Shown here: in pieces, positions 1-9,701 of the stretch | Layout of the letters: every line of letters begins with the position of its first letter | How positions within the stretch are numbered: position 1 is the first letter of the stretch | NCBI GenBank assembly: GCA_020072785.1 | Contig: JAIQGG010000010.1 | Coordinates: 1-60,515 of the forward strand | Direction: 5' to 3' | DNA from: Terriglobia bacterium | GTDB lineage: Bacteria > Acidobacteriota > Terriglobia > Acidiferrales > UBA7541 | DNA: 60,515 bases | Position numbers and translations under genes: made by a program | Notes under the pieces: model-generated | Database searches by the model: none | Told to the model about the DNA's origin: nothing | What the model saw: the letters and a program-made list of their open reading frames with translations, nothing else

Positions 1-149
1 CGGGAGTGGAGATGGTGATGCCGGGGGACAACATTTCGGCGGAGATCACGCTGATCACGCCGGTGGCGCTGGAGAAGGGGCTGCGCTTCGCCATCCGCGA
101 AGGCGGGCACACCGTCGGCGCCGGCGCGGTCTCGGAGATAATCGAGTAA
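1..149 (+). CDS. tuf: Elongation factor Tu, C-terminal fragment (cut by window edge)
   Basis: Only the last 48 codons are present, in the frame starting at base 3. The peptide runs [10 protein letters not shown] and ends [10 protein letters not shown], which is the conserved end of EF-Tu domain 3. EF-Tu delivers aminoacyl-tRNA to the ribosome as a GTP complex in the cytoplasm. The stop codon lies 4 nt before rpsJ, the usual str-to-S10 operon junction, so the fusA/rpsG/rpsL genes are expected to the left. Partial at the 5' end because the window begins inside it. Confidence 0.95.
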   Translation, partial: GVEMVMPGDNISAEITLITPVALEKGLRFAIREGGHTVGAGAVSEIIE

Positions 150-153
150 ACCC

Positions 154-486
154 ATGATGAGACAGGGTGACAAGATTCGCATTCGCCTCAAGGCGTACGA
201 CCACCGGATTCTGGACCAGTCCACCCGGGAGATCGTGGAGACCGCGAAGCGCACCGGCGCGGACGTAGCCGGGCCGATTCCGCTGCCGACCACGATCAAC
301 CGCTGGACGGTGCTGCGGTCGCCGCACGTGGACAAGAAATCGCGCGAGCAGTTCGAAATGCGCACACACAAGCGGCTGATCGACATTCTCGAGCCGACGC
401 CGGACACCGTGGACGCGCTGATGAAGCTGGATCTGCCGCCGGGCGTGGATGTGGAGATCAAGGCCTTCGGGCACGCGGCGAAGTAA
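154..486 (+). CDS. rpsJ: 30S ribosomal protein S10
   Basis: A 110-residue protein, slightly longer than the usual 102-105. It carries the S10 signatures [15 protein letters not shown] near the N-terminus and the [21 protein letters not shown]-type loop in the middle. S10 sits in the 30S head and also acts with NusB in antitermination. It is the first gene of the S10 operon. There are two adjacent ATG codons (154 and 157) and no clear Shine-Dalgarno; with only 4 nt after tuf, translation is probably coupled to it. Confidence 0.97.
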   Translation: MMRQGDKIRIRLKAYDHRILDQSTREIVETAKRTGADVAGPIPLPTTINRWTVLRSPHVDKKSREQFEMRTHKRLIDILEPTPDTVDALMKLDLPPGVDVEIKAFGHAAK

Positions 487-521
487 GGCAGAAAGAACCT
501 TCGGCGGGAAGAGAGACGCGA

Positions 522-1163
522 ATGGCAGTGAACGGGATCATCGGAATCAAGCTGGGCACCACGCAGGTGTTCCAGAAAGACGGCACGGCGGTGCCGTGCA
601 CGGTGCTGCAGGCCGGGCCGTGCGTGGTGGTGCAGCGGCGCACGAAAGAGAAGGACGGCTACGACGCAGCGCAGCTGGGGCTGGTGGAGTTCGTGAAGCC
701 GCAGCGGGTCACCAAGGCCATGACCGGGCACTTCAAGAAGGCCAACGTGGCTTCGATGAAGGTGCTGCGCGAAGTGCGCATCGAGGAATCGGCCGACGAG
801 ACCAAGACCGGCGACCGCGTGCTGGTGGACCGCTTCACGGCGGGCGAGCTGGTGGACGTCACCGGCGTGAGCAAGGGCAAGGGATTTGCGGGCGGCGTGA
901 AGCGCTGGCACTACCGCGGCGGCGACTCGACGCACGGCTCGATGCATCACCGGGCGCCGGGCGGCATCGGCGGCAGCTCGTTTCCCTCGCGCGTCTGGAA
1001 GAACCAGCATTTCCCGGGACACATGGGACATGCGCGGGTGACGGCGAAGAACCTGGAAGTGGTGCAAGTGGACGCGGAGGAAAACCTGCTGCTGGTGCGC
1101 GGGTCCGTGCCGGGCCCGAGCGGAGCGGTCATTCTGATCCGCAAGGTCAAGCAGGCTAAGTAA
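522..1163 (+). CDS. rplC: 50S ribosomal protein L3
   Basis: A 213-residue L3, normal length. It begins [17 protein letters not shown] and carries the central loop [17 protein letters not shown] followed by [16 protein letters not shown], the extension that reaches the peptidyl-transferase centre. L3 initiates 23S rRNA assembly. The start has a purine-rich site (gggaagag) about 8 nt upstream. A 57-nt spacer with a hairpin separates it from rplD. Confidence 0.97.
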   Translation: MAVNGIIGIKLGTTQVFQKDGTAVPCTVLQAGPCVVVQRRTKEKDGYDAAQLGLVEFVKPQRVTKAMTGHFKKANVASMKVLREVRIEESADETKTGDRVLVDRFTAGELVDVTGVSKGKGFAGGVKRWHYRGGDSTHGSMHHRAPGGIGGSSFPSRVWKNQHFPGHMGHARVTAKNLEVVQVDAEENLLLVRGSVPGPSGAVILIRKVKQAK

Positions 1164-1173
1164 GAGGCTCGCA

Positions 1174-1196
1174 CAGCCCGCAAGCGAGCGGGGCTG
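1174..1196 (+). other. Hairpin in the rplC-rplD spacer
   Basis: Bases 1174-1181 pair with 1188-1196 (8 bp with one bulged G), loop of six bases. It lies just upstream of the rplD ribosome-binding site (aaggaaag near 1203). In E. coli, L4 represses the S10 operon through a leader hairpin, but that one is upstream of rpsJ, so a regulatory role here is only a guess. Confidence 0.35.
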
Positions 1197-1220
1197 GGCG
1201 CAAAGGAAAGCGAAAACGTT

Positions 1221-2030
1221 ATGCCGGTCGTGGATGTCGTCAATCTGGATGGGAAGAAAGTCGGCCAGGTGGATCTGGCGGACAGCGTGTTTGCCGCGAA
1301 GGTGAACGCGCATCTTCTGCACGAGGCCTCGCGGTGGTACCTGGCCGGCGAGCGCGCGGGGACGCACAAGACCAAGGTGCGCTCCGAGGTGCGGGGATCG
1401 GGCAAGAAACTCTGGAAGCAGAAGGGCACGGGCCGCGCGCGCATGGGCTCCATCCGCTCCTCGATCTGGCGCAAGGGCGGCACGGTGCACGGGCCGCAGC
1501 CGCGGGATTACAGCTACGCGCTGCCGAAGAAGATGGTGCTGGGCGCGCTGCGCTCGGCGCTGTCGGAGAAGCTGGCGGAGCAGAAGCTGACGATCGTGGA
1601 CGGCTGGGCGCTGGAAACCAACAAGACCAAGGCGCTGCGCACCACGCTGGACAAGTTGAACGGGCAGAAGACCATTCTGCTGGTGGAAAGCGGCGAGAAC
1701 CGCAACCTGCAACTGGCCAGCCGCAATCTAGCAGGCGTGAAGCTGGTGGCGCCGCACGTGCTGCAGCCCTACGACCTGCTGCGGCATGACCGGCTGATCT
1801 GTTCCAAGGATGCCGCGGCGCGGCTGAGCCGCACGCTGAATCCGGAGAAGCCGGCGGTGGAAGCGGGGCTGGTGGCGACCATCGCTCCGGCGCCGGCAGC
1901 CAATGTTTCGGCGGCCCCGGAGAAGAAGGCAGCGGCGCCGAAGGCGGCCGCCAAGAAGGCGGAAAAGCCCGCGGCGAAGAAGGCCGCCAAGCCGGCCAAG
2001 TCTTCGCACAAGGCGAAGGGCAAGGACTAA
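1221..2030 (+). CDS. rplD: 50S ribosomal protein L4 with Ala/Lys-rich C-terminal tail
   Basis: 269 residues against about 200-210 for most L4 proteins. Residues 1-210 are a complete L4, including the exit-tunnel loop ([15 protein letters not shown], then [12 protein letters not shown]). The last ~55 residues are a low-complexity Ala/Lys/Pro tail ending [10 protein letters not shown], likely disordered and RNA-binding. L4 binds 23S rRNA and lines the exit tunnel; in some bacteria it represses its own operon. rplW starts 3 nt after the stop. Confidence 0.95.
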   Translation: MPVVDVVNLDGKKVGQVDLADSVFAAKVNAHLLHEASRWYLAGERAGTHKTKVRSEVRGSGKKLWKQKGTGRARMGSIRSSIWRKGGTVHGPQPRDYSYALPKKMVLGALRSALSEKLAEQKLTIVDGWALETNKTKALRTTLDKLNGQKTILLVESGENRNLQLASRNLAGVKLVAPHVLQPYDLLRHDRLICSKDAAARLSRTLNPEKPAVEAGLVATIAPAPAANVSAAPEKKAAAPKAAAKKAEKPAAKKAAKPAKSSHKAKGKD

Positions 2031-2033
2031 GCC

Positions 2034-2330
2034 ATGGCCATGACGCAATTTCAGATCATCCGCCGGCCGATCATCACGGAAAAAGGGCTGGGCGTGAAGG
2101 AAACGCAGCACACGGTGGTCTTCGAAGTCGCCGCGCAGGCGACGAAGACCCAGATCAAGGAAGCCGTGCAGCAGATTTTCAAGGTGAAGGTTGCGGGCGT
2201 GCGCACCGCCAATTTCTTCGGCAAGATGCGGCGCCGTGGGCAGTCGGAAGGCTACCGGCGCGACTGGAAGAAAGCCTACGTCAAGCTCGCCGAGGGCGAG
2301 AAGATGATCGAGTACGCGGAGAACCTGTAG
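2034..2330 (+). CDS. rplW: 50S ribosomal protein L23
   Basis: 98 residues, the usual L23 size. It starts MAMTQFQIIRRPIITEKGL, with the family's RPxxTEK motif, and contains FKVKVAGVRTANFFGKMRRRG, the loop that enters the exit tunnel. L23 is the docking site at the tunnel exit for trigger factor (also encoded in this window, 54532-55818) and SRP. The gene is 3 nt after rplD and probably translationally coupled. Confidence 0.96.
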   Translation: MAMTQFQIIRRPIITEKGLGVKETQHTVVFEVAAQATKTQIKEAVQQIFKVKVAGVRTANFFGKMRRRGQSEGYRRDWKKAYVKLAEGEKMIEYAENL

Positions 2331-2375
2331 GGAATTCCCGCGAGGGCGCGGGCGTGCAGAGGACAAGAGGCAACG

Positions 2376-3197
2376 ATGGGACTCAAGAGCTTTAACCCAT
2401 ACACGGCGTCGCGGCGGTTCATTACCGTCCTGGACAAGAGCGCCATTACGAAAGAGCAGCCGGAAAAGGCGCTGCTCGAACCGAAGAAGCGCTCCGGCGG
2501 CCGGAACAATCATGGTGAAGTAACGTCGTGGCATCGCGGCGGCGGGCACAAGAAGCAGTACCGCAAGATCGATTTCAAGCGCGACAAGACCGGGATCCCG
2601 GCCAAAGTTGCGGCAATCGAATACGACCCGAACCGCTCGGCGCAGCTGGCGCTATTGCATTACGCTGATGGCGACAAGCGCTACATCCTGCATCCGGTGG
2701 GACTGGAAGTGGGAATGACGGTGACGACGGGCGAGGGCGCGGACATTCTGCCGGGCAACGCCATGGCCTTCCGGCACATTCCGCCAGGCACCATGGTGCA
2801 CAACCTGGAACTGTACCCCGGGCGCGGCGGGCAGGTGGTGCGCTCGGCGGGGGGCTCGGCGCAGCTGTTGAGCAAGGAAGGCGATCTGGCGCTGGTCAAG
2901 CTGCCGTCCGGGGAAGTGCGCAAGTTTTCGGTGGACTGCATGGCCACGGTCGGCCAGGTGGGCAACGTGGATCACGAGAATGTAACCTACGGCAAGGCGG
3001 GACGCACGCGCTGGCACGGCAAGCGCCCGACGGTGCGCGGCGTGGCCATGAATCCCGTGGATCACCCGCACGGCGGCGGCGAAGGCCGCGTGAAGGGCAA
3101 CCACCCGCAGACGCCGTGGGGCTTCCCGACGCTGGGAGCCAAGACGCGGCAGAACAAGCGCACGGACAAGATGATCGTGCAGCGGCGCAAGGGTTGA
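2376..3197 (+). CDS. rplB: 50S ribosomal protein L2
   Basis: A 273-residue L2 of standard length. Seen in order: the OB-fold with [18 protein letters not shown], the SH3-like domain, and the C-terminal [15 protein letters not shown] block, whose His is near the peptidyl-transferase centre. L2 is a primary 23S binder needed for subunit association. The upstream site (agaggcaacg) gives a reasonable start. It is followed not by rpsS directly but by a small unrecognised gene at 3245. Confidence 0.97.
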   Translation: MGLKSFNPYTASRRFITVLDKSAITKEQPEKALLEPKKRSGGRNNHGEVTSWHRGGGHKKQYRKIDFKRDKTGIPAKVAAIEYDPNRSAQLALLHYADGDKRYILHPVGLEVGMTVTTGEGADILPGNAMAFRHIPPGTMVHNLELYPGRGGQVVRSAGGSAQLLSKEGDLALVKLPSGEVRKFSVDCMATVGQVGNVDHENVTYGKAGRTRWHGKRPTVRGVAMNPVDHPHGGGEGRVKGNHPQTPWGFPTLGAKTRQNKRTDKMIVQRRKG

Positions 3198-3244
3198 AGA
3201 AGAGAACGGGCGGCGCAGTGAGGCGGCCCGCTGAGAGAGAAGCG

Positions 3245-3538
3245 ATGCGAGCGACACGGACAAGTCGTTCCACAACAGGGCGGACGGTGAAGCGCACGGC
3301 GGTCAAGCGCACGGCGGTCAAGGCGGCCGCCAAGCCGGTGGTGCAGCCCCCGGAGCCGGTGCTGTACCGGCTTTGCAAGCCGGGCTGGTCAGTGGTGGTG
3401 GAGCGCGCGCCGCACGCGCAGGGCACACGCTTTGTCTGCCCGTTCTGCCCGCAGTCGCACCGCGTGCCGGGACCGGTGCGGGGATTTAAGAAGATTCGTC
3501 GCGCGCAGTGGGGGCGGCTGCGCCGCGTGGAGGAATAG
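3245..3538 (+). CDS. Small basic CxxC protein of unknown function in the S10 operon
   Basis: 97 residues, unrecognised. The N-terminal third is Arg/Lys/Thr-rich with a short internal repeat (VKRTAVKRTAVK, from a 15-bp direct DNA repeat). The middle has LCKPGW, then FVCPFCPQSH with a single CxxC; the end is basic (FKKIRRAQWGRLRR). It is co-directional, 47 nt after rplB and 6 nt before rpsS, with a purine-rich site (agagagaag) before its ATG. Composition and motif suggest a small nucleic-acid- or rRNA-binding protein, possibly binding zinc as a dimer or with the extra Cys in LCKPGW. In most bacteria rplB is followed directly by rpsS. The coding frame is clean and ends right at the rpsS ribosome-binding site. 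Confidence 0.75.
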   Translation: MRATRTSRSTTGRTVKRTAVKRTAVKAAAKPVVQPPEPVLYRLCKPGWSVVVERAPHAQGTRFVCPFCPQSHRVPGPVRGFKKIRRAQWGRLRRVEE

Positions 3539-3544
3539 AGAGCA

Positions 3545-3880
3545 ATGCCGCGTTCACTCAAGAAAGGGCCGTTTGTGGACGGCCACCTGCGCGAAAAGGT
3601 CGACGGCCTGAACGCGCGGAATGAAAAAAAGGTCGTAAAGACGTGGTCGCGCCGTTCGACGATCGTGCCGGAGATGATCGGGCACACTATCGCGGTGCAC
3701 AACGGACGGAAGTTCATCCCGGTGTACGTGACCGAGCAGATGGTCGGGCACAAGTTGGGAGAGTTTGCGCCGACGCGCACCTTCAAGGGCCACGCCGTGA
3801 AGGCGGCGCTGGAGAGGGCGGCGGGACCGGCGCCCGCAGGAGGCGGCGCGGCAGCAGCACCCGCAGCGCCGAAGGCATAA
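3545..3880 (+). CDS. rpsS: 30S ribosomal protein S19
   Basis: 111 residues; the first ~90 are a complete S19 ([53 protein letters not shown]). The last ~20 residues are an Ala/Pro/Gly tail, extra to the family norm. S19 lies in the 30S head next to S13 and the A-site finger. rplV starts 3 nt later. Confidence 0.97.
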   Translation: MPRSLKKGPFVDGHLREKVDGLNARNEKKVVKTWSRRSTIVPEMIGHTIAVHNGRKFIPVYVTEQMVGHKLGEFAPTRTFKGHAVKAALERAAGPAPAGGGAAAAPAAPKA

Positions 3881-3883
3881 GCC

Positions 3884-4393
3884 ATGGCTGACGTGACCAC
3901 GCAATCCGCATCCATCGAAGCGCACGCGCTGTTGCGCTACGTGCACCTGTCGCCGCAGAAGGCGCGGCTGGTGATCGACCTGATCCGCGGGCAGAACGTG
4001 AACGCCGCCAAGCGCATCCTGAAGTTTACGCCGAAGCGCGCGGCGCGGCAGATCGAGAAGGTTCTCGACAGCGCCATCGCCAACGCCCAGGTGAAGGCCG
4101 ACAACGCCGGGACGCCGCTGGACGAAGACGCGCTGTATGTGACCGAGTGTTTTATCAATGAAGGGCCGCGCTGGAAGCGGCTGCGCCCGGCGCCGATGGG
4201 CCGCGCGTTCCGCTACCAGAAACGCACGGCGCACCTCTGGCTGGGCGTGAGCGAACATCACGTGGCCGCGCGGGAGCGCGTGGCGGCCGCGGCGGCGGAA
4301 GCCGAATCGCAGAAGGGCGTCCGGGGCGCCGCGCGGCGTGTGCGCAAGGCCCTGGTGGGCAAGCCGGCAGCGCCGAAGAAGGGCAAGAAGTAA
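3884..4393 (+). CDS. rplV: 50S ribosomal protein L22 with extended C-terminus
   Basis: 169 residues against about 110-115 for typical L22. The core (residues 10-125) has [18 protein letters not shown] and the beta-hairpin region ending in [19 protein letters not shown], which lines the exit tunnel opposite L4. The remaining ~45 residues are Ala/Lys/Arg-rich, like the tails on L4 and S19 here. Translation is probably coupled to rpsS. Confidence 0.95.
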   Translation: MADVTTQSASIEAHALLRYVHLSPQKARLVIDLIRGQNVNAAKRILKFTPKRAARQIEKVLDSAIANAQVKADNAGTPLDEDALYVTECFINEGPRWKRLRPAPMGRAFRYQKRTAHLWLGVSEHHVAARERVAAAAAEAESQKGVRGAARRVRKALVGKPAAPKKGKK

Positions 4394-4404
4394 GGAGAGC
4401 CAGA

Positions 4405-5082
4405 GTGGGACAGAAGACACACCCGTACGGGTTTCGACTGGGCTACAACAAGCCGTGGAAATCGCGCTGGTACGCCGACCGCGACTACGCGGACCTGCTG
4501 TACGAAGATACGCTACTGCGCCGCGAGCTGAAGGAACGCCTGAAGTCCGCGGGCATCAGCTCGATCGACATCGAGCGCGCCGCGAACAAGCTGGTGGTGC
4601 GCATCTACACCGCGCGCCCGGGCATCATCATCGGGCGCAAGGGCTCGGAGATCGACAAGCTGAAGCAGGAAGTGCAGAAACGCACCAAGCGCGAGGTGCA
4701 CATCGACATCCAGGAAGTGCACCGTCCGGAGCTGGACGCGCAACTGGTGGCGGAATCGATCGCGCTGCAGCTGGAAAAGCGCGTCGCTTTCCGGCGGGCG
4801 ATGCGCAAGGCCGTGGATTCGGCGCTGCGCTTCGGCTGCAAGGGGATCAAGGTGCGCGTGGCCGGGCGGCTGAACGGCGCGGAAATCGCGCGCAAGGAGT
4901 GGTACCTGCAGGGGCGGCTGCCGCTGCAGACGCTGCGCGCGGACATCGATTTTGGCTTCGCGCAGGCCTACACCACCTACGGGGTCATCGGGGTGAAGTG
5001 CTGGGTCTATCAGGGCGAGAACGTTCCGCAACGCGGCGTGCAGCGCACCCGCGAGCGGGCCGCCGCGCCCGCCGCGGTGTAG
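4405..5082 (+). CDS. rpsC: 30S ribosomal protein S3
   Basis: 225 residues, with the KH domain motif [17 protein letters not shown] and the S3 C-terminal domain ([31 protein letters not shown]). The start is GTG at 4405, preceded by taaggag at a good distance; the protein then begins [14 protein letters not shown] as the family does. S3 forms the mRNA entry helicase with S4 and S5. Confidence 0.97.
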   Translation: MGQKTHPYGFRLGYNKPWKSRWYADRDYADLLYEDTLLRRELKERLKSAGISSIDIERAANKLVVRIYTARPGIIIGRKGSEIDKLKQEVQKRTKREVHIDIQEVHRPELDAQLVAESIALQLEKRVAFRRAMRKAVDSALRFGCKGIKVRVAGRLNGAEIARKEWYLQGRLPLQTLRADIDFGFAQAYTTYGVIGVKCWVYQGENVPQRGVQRTRERAAAPAAV

Positions 5083-5123
5083 GGACGAAAGCGCACAGGG
5101 ACTGAGGAAGCGAGACCACAACG

Positions 5124-5540
5124 ATGTTGATGCCCAAGAAAGTAAAGTACCGCAAGCAGCAGCGCGGGCGCCGCTCGGGGAAAGCGTGGCGCGGCGGGAG
5201 CCTGGCGTTCGGGGAGTATGGGCTGAAGGCCCTGGAAGCCGCGTGGATCACCGACCGGCAGATCGAAGCCTCGCGCGTGGCCATCACGCGGTTCATCAAG
5301 CGCGGCGGCAAGCTGTGGATCCGGGTTTTCCCGGACAAGCCGTTCACCAAGAAGCCCGCCGAAACGCGCATGGGCAAGGGCAAAGGCGCGCCGGAGAAGT
5401 GGGTGGCGGTGGTCAAGCCCGGGCGCATCATGTTCGAAATGGCGGGGGTTGACGAAGCGACGGCCAAGGAAGCGCTGCTGCTGGCAGCGCACAAGCTGCC
5501 GATTCTGACCAAGTTTGTCAACCGCGCGGGAGGGCTCTAG
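5124..5540 (+). CDS. rplP: 50S ribosomal protein L16
   Basis: 138 residues. It begins [16 protein letters not shown]; the family usually starts at the second Met (5130), so either ATG is possible. It carries [14 protein letters not shown] and the [17 protein letters not shown] segment near the A site. L16 organises 23S rRNA around the tRNA acceptor arms. rpmC starts 2 nt after the stop. Confidence 0.97.
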   Translation: MLMPKKVKYRKQQRGRRSGKAWRGGSLAFGEYGLKALEAAWITDRQIEASRVAITRFIKRGGKLWIRVFPDKPFTKKPAETRMGKGKGAPEKWVAVVKPGRIMFEMAGVDEATAKEALLLAAHKLPILTKFVNRAGGL

Positions 5541-5542
5541 AG

Positions 5543-5758
5543 ATGCCGCGGCGTATCGAGAAGCTCCGCGAAGCGGATGCGAAAGAACTGGAACTGCAGC
5601 AGCACGAGCTGTCCGAGCAGGTCTTCCGGTTGCGGTTCCAGATGTCCACCGGACAGGCCGAAGCGCTGAAGCGGCTGCGCCAGGCCAAGAAGGACCTGGC
5701 CCGCGTGAAGACCCTGCTGCGCGAGCGGGACCTGGAGAAATCGAGGAATTCGCAATGA
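5543..5758 (+). CDS. rpmC: 50S ribosomal protein L29
   Basis: 71 residues forming two helices, typical L29, with the pattern ELSEQVFRLRFQMSTGQAE then an Arg/Lys-rich second helix. L29 sits at the exit-tunnel rim beside L23. Its stop codon overlaps the rpsQ start (ATGA), a direct sign of translational coupling. Confidence 0.95.
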   Translation: MPRRIEKLREADAKELELQQHELSEQVFRLRFQMSTGQAEALKRLRQAKKDLARVKTLLRERDLEKSRNSQ

Positions 5759-6042
5759 CCAGTGGAACACAGGCAACGCCGGAGCGCCATCAGCGGCAGG
5801 AGCTGGTGGGCAAGGTGACCAGCGCGAAGATGCAAAAGACCATCGTGGTGGAGGTGGCGCGGCTGGTGAAGCACCCCAAGTACCATCGCGTGGTGCGCAT
5901 CTCCAAAAAGTTTTACGCGCATGACGAGCAGCGCGAAGCGCAGCAGGGCGACACGGTGCGCATCATCGCCTCGCGCCCGCTCTCGCGGCTCAAGCGCTGG
6001 CGGCTCGCGGAAGTGCTGACCCGCAAGACGTCGGCGGAGTAA
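5755..6042 (+). CDS. rpsQ: 30S ribosomal protein S17
   Basis: 95 residues from the ATG that overlaps the rpmC stop by 4 nt. The OB-fold core shows [40 protein letters not shown] and the [18 protein letters not shown] end. S17 binds 16S rRNA early in 30S assembly. The N-terminus is about 10 residues longer than in E. coli. Confidence 0.96.
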   Translation: MTSGTQATPERHQRQELVGKVTSAKMQKTIVVEVARLVKHPKYHRVVRISKKFYAHDEQREAQQGDTVRIIASRPLSRLKRWRLAEVLTRKTSAE

Positions 6043-6064
6043 GGGAAGACAGGGGAGCCGAACA

Positions 6065-6433
6065 ATGATTCAGATGCGAACCTGGCTGACGGTGGCCGAC
6101 AATTCCGGCGCGCGGAAGCTGATGTGTATTCTGCCGATCGGCGGCGATGCGGGGTTGAAGGCCGGACTCGGCGACATCGTGACCGCGGCGGTCAAGGAAG
6201 CCACGCCGGAAAGCCCGATCAAGAAGGGAACCGTCGTGAAAGCGGTCATCGTGCGCATGCGCAAGGAACGGCGGCGCAAGGACGGCACGTACATCCGCTT
6301 CGACGATAACGCCGCGGTGCTGATCAACGACGCGAACGAGCCGGTGGGTACGCGCGTGTTCGGGCCGGTGGCGCGCGAGCTGCGGGACAAGAAATTCACC
6401 AAGATCGTCTCGCTCGCTCCGGAAGTGTGGTAG
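6065..6433 (+). CDS. rplN: 50S ribosomal protein L14
   Basis: 122 residues, exactly the usual length. It starts [19 protein letters not shown], very close to the family MIQ..T.L.VADNSGA signature, and ends [13 protein letters not shown]14 contributes to the intersubunit bridge and is the RsfS silencing-factor site. SD-like gggag lies upstream. Confidence 0.98.
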   Translation: MIQMRTWLTVADNSGARKLMCILPIGGDAGLKAGLGDIVTAAVKEATPESPIKKGTVVKAVIVRMRKERRRKDGTYIRFDDNAAVLINDANEPVGTRVFGPVARELRDKKFTKIVSLAPEVW

Positions 6434-6436
6434 GAC

Positions 6437-6790
6437 ATGGCTATGAGCAAACAGGAAGCACAACGACACGTTTTCAGCGTCCGCAAGGGCGACCAGGTGA
6501 AGGTGATGAGCGGGCGCGACCGCGGGAAGACCGGGCGGGTGCTCTCCGTCCTTCCCAAGAAGAACGCCGTGGTGGTCGAGCACGCCAACCTGATCAAGCG
6601 GCACACGCGGCCCAATCCGGGGAAGAACATCAAGGGCGGCATCGTGGAGAAGGAAGCGCCGATCAACGTCTCCAACGTGATGCTTGTCTGCCCCTCGTGC
6701 GGGAAGCACACCCGGGTGGGACACACCGCGATGCCCGATGGCACTCGGACGCGCTCGTGCCGGCGCTGCGCGACGACACTGGACAAGTAG
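6437..6790 (+). CDS. rplX: 50S ribosomal protein L24
   Basis: 117 residues with the KOW motif ([22 protein letters not shown]) and a C-terminal pair of CxxC knuckles ([12 protein letters not shown] and SCRRCATTL) that probably bind zinc. L24 is an assembly initiator on 23S rRNA. It begins 3 nt after rplN. Confidence 0.97.
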   Translation: MAMSKQEAQRHVFSVRKGDQVKVMSGRDRGKTGRVLSVLPKKNAVVVEHANLIKRHTRPNPGKNIKGGIVEKEAPINVSNVMLVCPSCGKHTRVGHTAMPDGTRTRSCRRCATTLDK

Positions 6791-6809
6791 GAGCGAGGCG
6801 AAGAAATCC

Positions 6810-7373
6810 ATGACCAGCCGAATGCAGGAACGTTACCGGAAGGAAGCGGTGCCCGCGCTGATGAAGCGCTTCGGGTGGAAGAACCCCATGGCCGTGCCGA
6901 AATTGCAGAAGATCACGCTGAACATCGGGCTGGGCGAAGCCAGCCAGAACGTGAAACTGCTGGACACGGCCGCGGTGGAGCTGGGGCAGATCAGCGGGCA
7001 GCGGGCCATGCAGACGCGGGCCAAGAAGTCCATTGCCAACTTCAAGATCCGCAAGGGCATGCCCATCGGCTGCGCCGTGACCCTGCGCGGCGAGCGCATG
7101 TACGAATTTTTGGACCGCTTGTGCAACGTGGTGCTGCCGCGCGTGCGCGATTTCAAGGGCTTGCCCTCCAACGCCTTTGACGGCCGGGGAAACTACACCC
7201 TGGGGCTGAAGGACCAGCTCGTCTTTCCGGAGATCGATTACACCCGCGTGGACAAGATCAAGGGCATGAACATCACCCTGACCACCACGGCGAAGAACGA
7301 CGAAGAAGGCCGCGAGCTGCTGAAGCTGCTGGGTGTGCCGCTGCGCACGGCCAGCGTAGCGAAGGAAGGATAG
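6810..7373 (+). CDS. rplE: 50S ribosomal protein L5
   Basis: 187 residues from ATG 6810 ([18 protein letters not shown]). Family blocks seen: [48 protein letters not shown] and [14 protein letters not shown]5 binds 5S rRNA in the central protuberance. A longer in-frame reading exists upstream but would overlap rplX; 6810 is the family start. Confidence 0.97.
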   Translation: MTSRMQERYRKEAVPALMKRFGWKNPMAVPKLQKITLNIGLGEASQNVKLLDTAAVELGQISGQRAMQTRAKKSIANFKIRKGMPIGCAVTLRGERMYEFLDRLCNVVLPRVRDFKGLPSNAFDGRGNYTLGLKDQLVFPEIDYTRVDKIKGMNITLTTTAKNDEEGRELLKLLGVPLRTASVAKEG

Positions 7374-7376
7374 CGA

Positions 7377-7562
7377 ATGGCGCGTACAGCCAAGATTGCC
7401 AAGACCAAGAAGAAGCCCAAGTTCAAGGTGCGGGTGCGCAACCGCTGCCGGCTGTGCGGGCGCGCGCGGGGCTATATCCGTAAATTCGAACTGTGCCGCA
7501 TCTGCTTCCGCGGCATGGCCCTGCGGGGCGAGATTCCCGGGGTAGTGAAAGCGAGCTGGTAA
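7377..7562 (+). CDS. rpsN: 30S ribosomal protein S14, zinc-binding short form
   Basis: 61 residues, the short type-Z S14. Two CxxC pairs (CRLCG and CRICF) form the zinc site, and the end [11 protein letters not shown] is characteristic. S14 lies in the 30S head. 3 nt after rplE. Confidence 0.97.
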   Translation: MARTAKIAKTKKKPKFKVRVRNRCRLCGRARGYIRKFELCRICFRGMALRGEIPGVVKASW

Positions 7563-7572
7563 GGACCATACG

Positions 7573-7971
7573 ATGCAGACTGATCCGATTGCCGATTTTC
7601 TGACGCGCATCCGCAACGCGGTGGCCGCCAAGCACGCCCGGCTGGATGTGCCGGCCTCCAAGTTGAAGGTGGAGATGGCGCGCATTCTCAAGGACGAAGG
7701 CTACATCGCCACCTACAAGATGGTGGACGAGAACAAAGTGCGCAAAACCCTGCGCATTTTCCTGAAGTACACGCCGGACCGCAGAAGCGTGATTACCGGC
7801 CTGCGGCGGATTTCCAAGCCCGGCGCGCGGCGCTACACCGGAGCTCTGGAGATCAAGCCCGTGGTGGGCGGGTTGGGGATCAGCATCGTGACCACCCCCA
7901 AGGGCCTGATGAGCGGCCGGGCCGCGCGCAAAGCCCGCGTCGGCGGCGAAATACTCTGCGAAGTGTGGTAG
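7573..7971 (+). CDS. rpsH: 30S ribosomal protein S8
   Basis: 132 residues. It starts MQTDPIADFLTRIRNA and ends with the S8 signature segment GGLGISIVTTPKGLMSGRAAR and GGEILCEVW. S8 binds the 16S central domain and in E. coli represses the spc operon by binding near rplE; no such mRNA site could be identified by eye here. Confidence 0.97.
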   Translation: MQTDPIADFLTRIRNAVAAKHARLDVPASKLKVEMARILKDEGYIATYKMVDENKVRKTLRIFLKYTPDRRSVITGLRRISKPGARRYTGALEIKPVVGGLGISIVTTPKGLMSGRAARKARVGGEILCEVW

Positions 7972-7995
7972 CCAGCGAAGGACGAGGACAAGACG

Positions 7996-8538
7996 ATGTC
8001 ACGTATCGGGAATAAACCGATTCCGGTGCCGAGCGGCGTGAAAGTGGCGCTGCCGGAGGGCCGTGTCGAAGTGCAGGGGCCGAAGGGCAAGCTGGCGGTG
8101 CCGCTTCCGGCGGGCATTCAATTTGCGCAGAAAGAAGGCGTGCTGACGGCCACGCGAGCCACCGAACAGCACCGCGCGGTGCATGGACTGGCGCGGGCGC
8201 TGGTGGCCAACGCAGTCCGCGGCGTGACCGAGGGCTTCAAGAAGGATCTGGACATCGTGGGCGTCGGCTACCGCGCGGAACTCAAGGGCAAGGCGGTGAA
8301 CTTCGCGCTGGGCTACTCCCACCCGGTGGTGTTTCCGATCCCCGAAGGCATCACCATCACCGTGGAGAAGCAGACGCACCTGGTGGTCAGCGGCGCGGAT
8401 AAAGGGCAGGTCGGGCAGGTGGCCGCGGATCTCCGCGCGCTGCGCCCGCCGGATCCCTATAAGCAGAAGGGCGTGCGCATCACCGGCGAGCGCCTGAAGA
8501 AGAAGGCCGGCAAGGCCGGAGCCAAGGCCGGCGCGTAA
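7996..8538 (+). CDS. rplF: 50S ribosomal protein L6
   Basis: 180 residues. It starts [17 protein letters not shown], with two repeats of the L6 fold and the C-terminal signature [14 protein letters not shown] followed by a short Lys/Ala tail. L6 lies near the sarcin-ricin loop, where translation factors bind. Confidence 0.97.
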   Translation: MSRIGNKPIPVPSGVKVALPEGRVEVQGPKGKLAVPLPAGIQFAQKEGVLTATRATEQHRAVHGLARALVANAVRGVTEGFKKDLDIVGVGYRAELKGKAVNFALGYSHPVVFPIPEGITITVEKQTHLVVSGADKGQVGQVAADLRALRPPDPYKQKGVRITGERLKKKAGKAGAKAGA

Positions 8539-8550
8539 GGAGAAGCGAAC

Positions 8551-8931
8551 GTGGCTAGGATATCGGTACGCAGGATTTCGCGCGACGAGCACCGCCGGCG
8601 GGTGCATGAGCGCGTGCGCATGAAGGTGCAAGGCACGCCGGAGCGGCCGCGGCTGTGCGTGTACCGCTCGCTGGGGCACATCTACGCGCAGATCATCGAC
8701 GACCGCACGGGAAGCACGCTGGTCTCCGCGAGTTCCGTGGACAAAGAGACCAAGAAGCAGCTCAAGGGCGGCGGCAACATCGCCGCGGCCAAAGTGATCG
8801 GCAAGGTCGTGGCCGAGCGCGCCAAGGCCGCGAAGATCGACAAGGTTGTGTTTGATCGGGGTGGCTACAAATATCACGGCCGCGTAAAAGCGCTGGCCGA
8901 TGCGGCAAGGGAAGCGGGGTTACAGTTCTAA
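8551..8931 (+). CDS. rplR: 50S ribosomal protein L18
   Basis: 126 residues from GTG 8551, preceded by aaggagaag. Motifs: [20 protein letters not shown], and [24 protein letters not shown] at the end. L18 binds 5S rRNA with L5. Confidence 0.97.
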   Translation: MARISVRRISRDEHRRRVHERVRMKVQGTPERPRLCVYRSLGHIYAQIIDDRTGSTLVSASSVDKETKKQLKGGGNIAAAKVIGKVVAERAKAAKIDKVVFDRGGYKYHGRVKALADAAREAGLQF

Positions 8932-8934
8932 CCT

Positions 8935-9498
8935 ATGTCCAAGCAAATTTTACGGGATAGCCTAGCGGTACGGCGGCTGCTGGAAGTCAACCCAGCGGAC
9001 CTCAAAGACGACGTGATCGCGATCAACCGCGTCACGAAAGTCGTCAAGGGCGGCAAGAACATGAGCTTTTCGGCGCTCGTGGTCGTGGGCGACCATCACG
9101 GGCATGCCGGCTTCGGCATGGGCAAGGCGCGCGAAGTGCCCATGGCCATCAAGAAGGGCATCGAGCAGGCCAAGAAGAACCTGATCAAGCTGAACATGAA
9201 GGGCACCACCATCCCGCACCAGGTGCTGGGGCGCTACGGCTCGGCGCAGGTGCTCCTGAAGCCGGCCTCGGAAGGCACGGGGGTGATCGCCGGCGGTCCG
9301 GTGCGCAAGGTGATGCAGGTGGCGGGAATTACCAACGTGATGACCAAGTCCATCGGCACCTCGAACCCGCACAACGTGGTCAAGGCCACCTTCGCGGCGC
9401 TGCTCAGCCTGAAGGACGCGGCGCAGGTCGCGGAAACGCGCTCGAAGACCGTGGAAGAACTGACGGGCAAGCAGAAAACGGCGGGAGAACGCGCATGA
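8935..9498 (+). CDS. rpsE: 30S ribosomal protein S5
   Basis: 187 residues. It has the dsRNA-binding-like N-domain ([20 protein letters not shown]) and the S5 core ([37 protein letters not shown]). S5 affects decoding fidelity with S4. Its stop overlaps the rpmD ATG by 4 nt. Confidence 0.97.
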   Translation: MSKQILRDSLAVRRLLEVNPADLKDDVIAINRVTKVVKGGKNMSFSALVVVGDHHGHAGFGMGKAREVPMAIKKGIEQAKKNLIKLNMKGTTIPHQVLGRYGSAQVLLKPASEGTGVIAGGPVRKVMQVAGITNVMTKSIGTSNPHNVVKATFAALLSLKDAAQVAETRSKTVEELTGKQKTAGERA

Positions 9499-9692
9499 CG
9501 GGCGAGAAAAAACCGGCCGGCACGGTGAAGGTCAAGTGGGTCAAGAGCGATATCGGCAGCACGGATGACATCCGGCAGACCATCAAAGGTCTGGGACTGC
9601 GGAAGATGAACCGCGTCGTCGAGCGGCAGGATACCCCCGAAGTGCGCGGGATGATTCACAAGGTCCGGCACCTCGTGGTTGTGGTGGAGTAA
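9495..9692 (+). CDS. rpmD: 50S ribosomal protein L30
   Basis: 65 residues, typical of bacterial L30. It has [27 protein letters not shown]-type sequence ending in the [13 protein letters not shown] strand. The ATG overlaps the rpsE stop, so translation is coupled. Confidence 0.96.
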   Translation: MTGEKKPAGTVKVKWVKSDIGSTDDIRQTIKGLGLRKMNRVVERQDTPEVRGMIHKVRHLVVVVE

Positions 9693-9701
9693 GGGGCGGA
9701 G

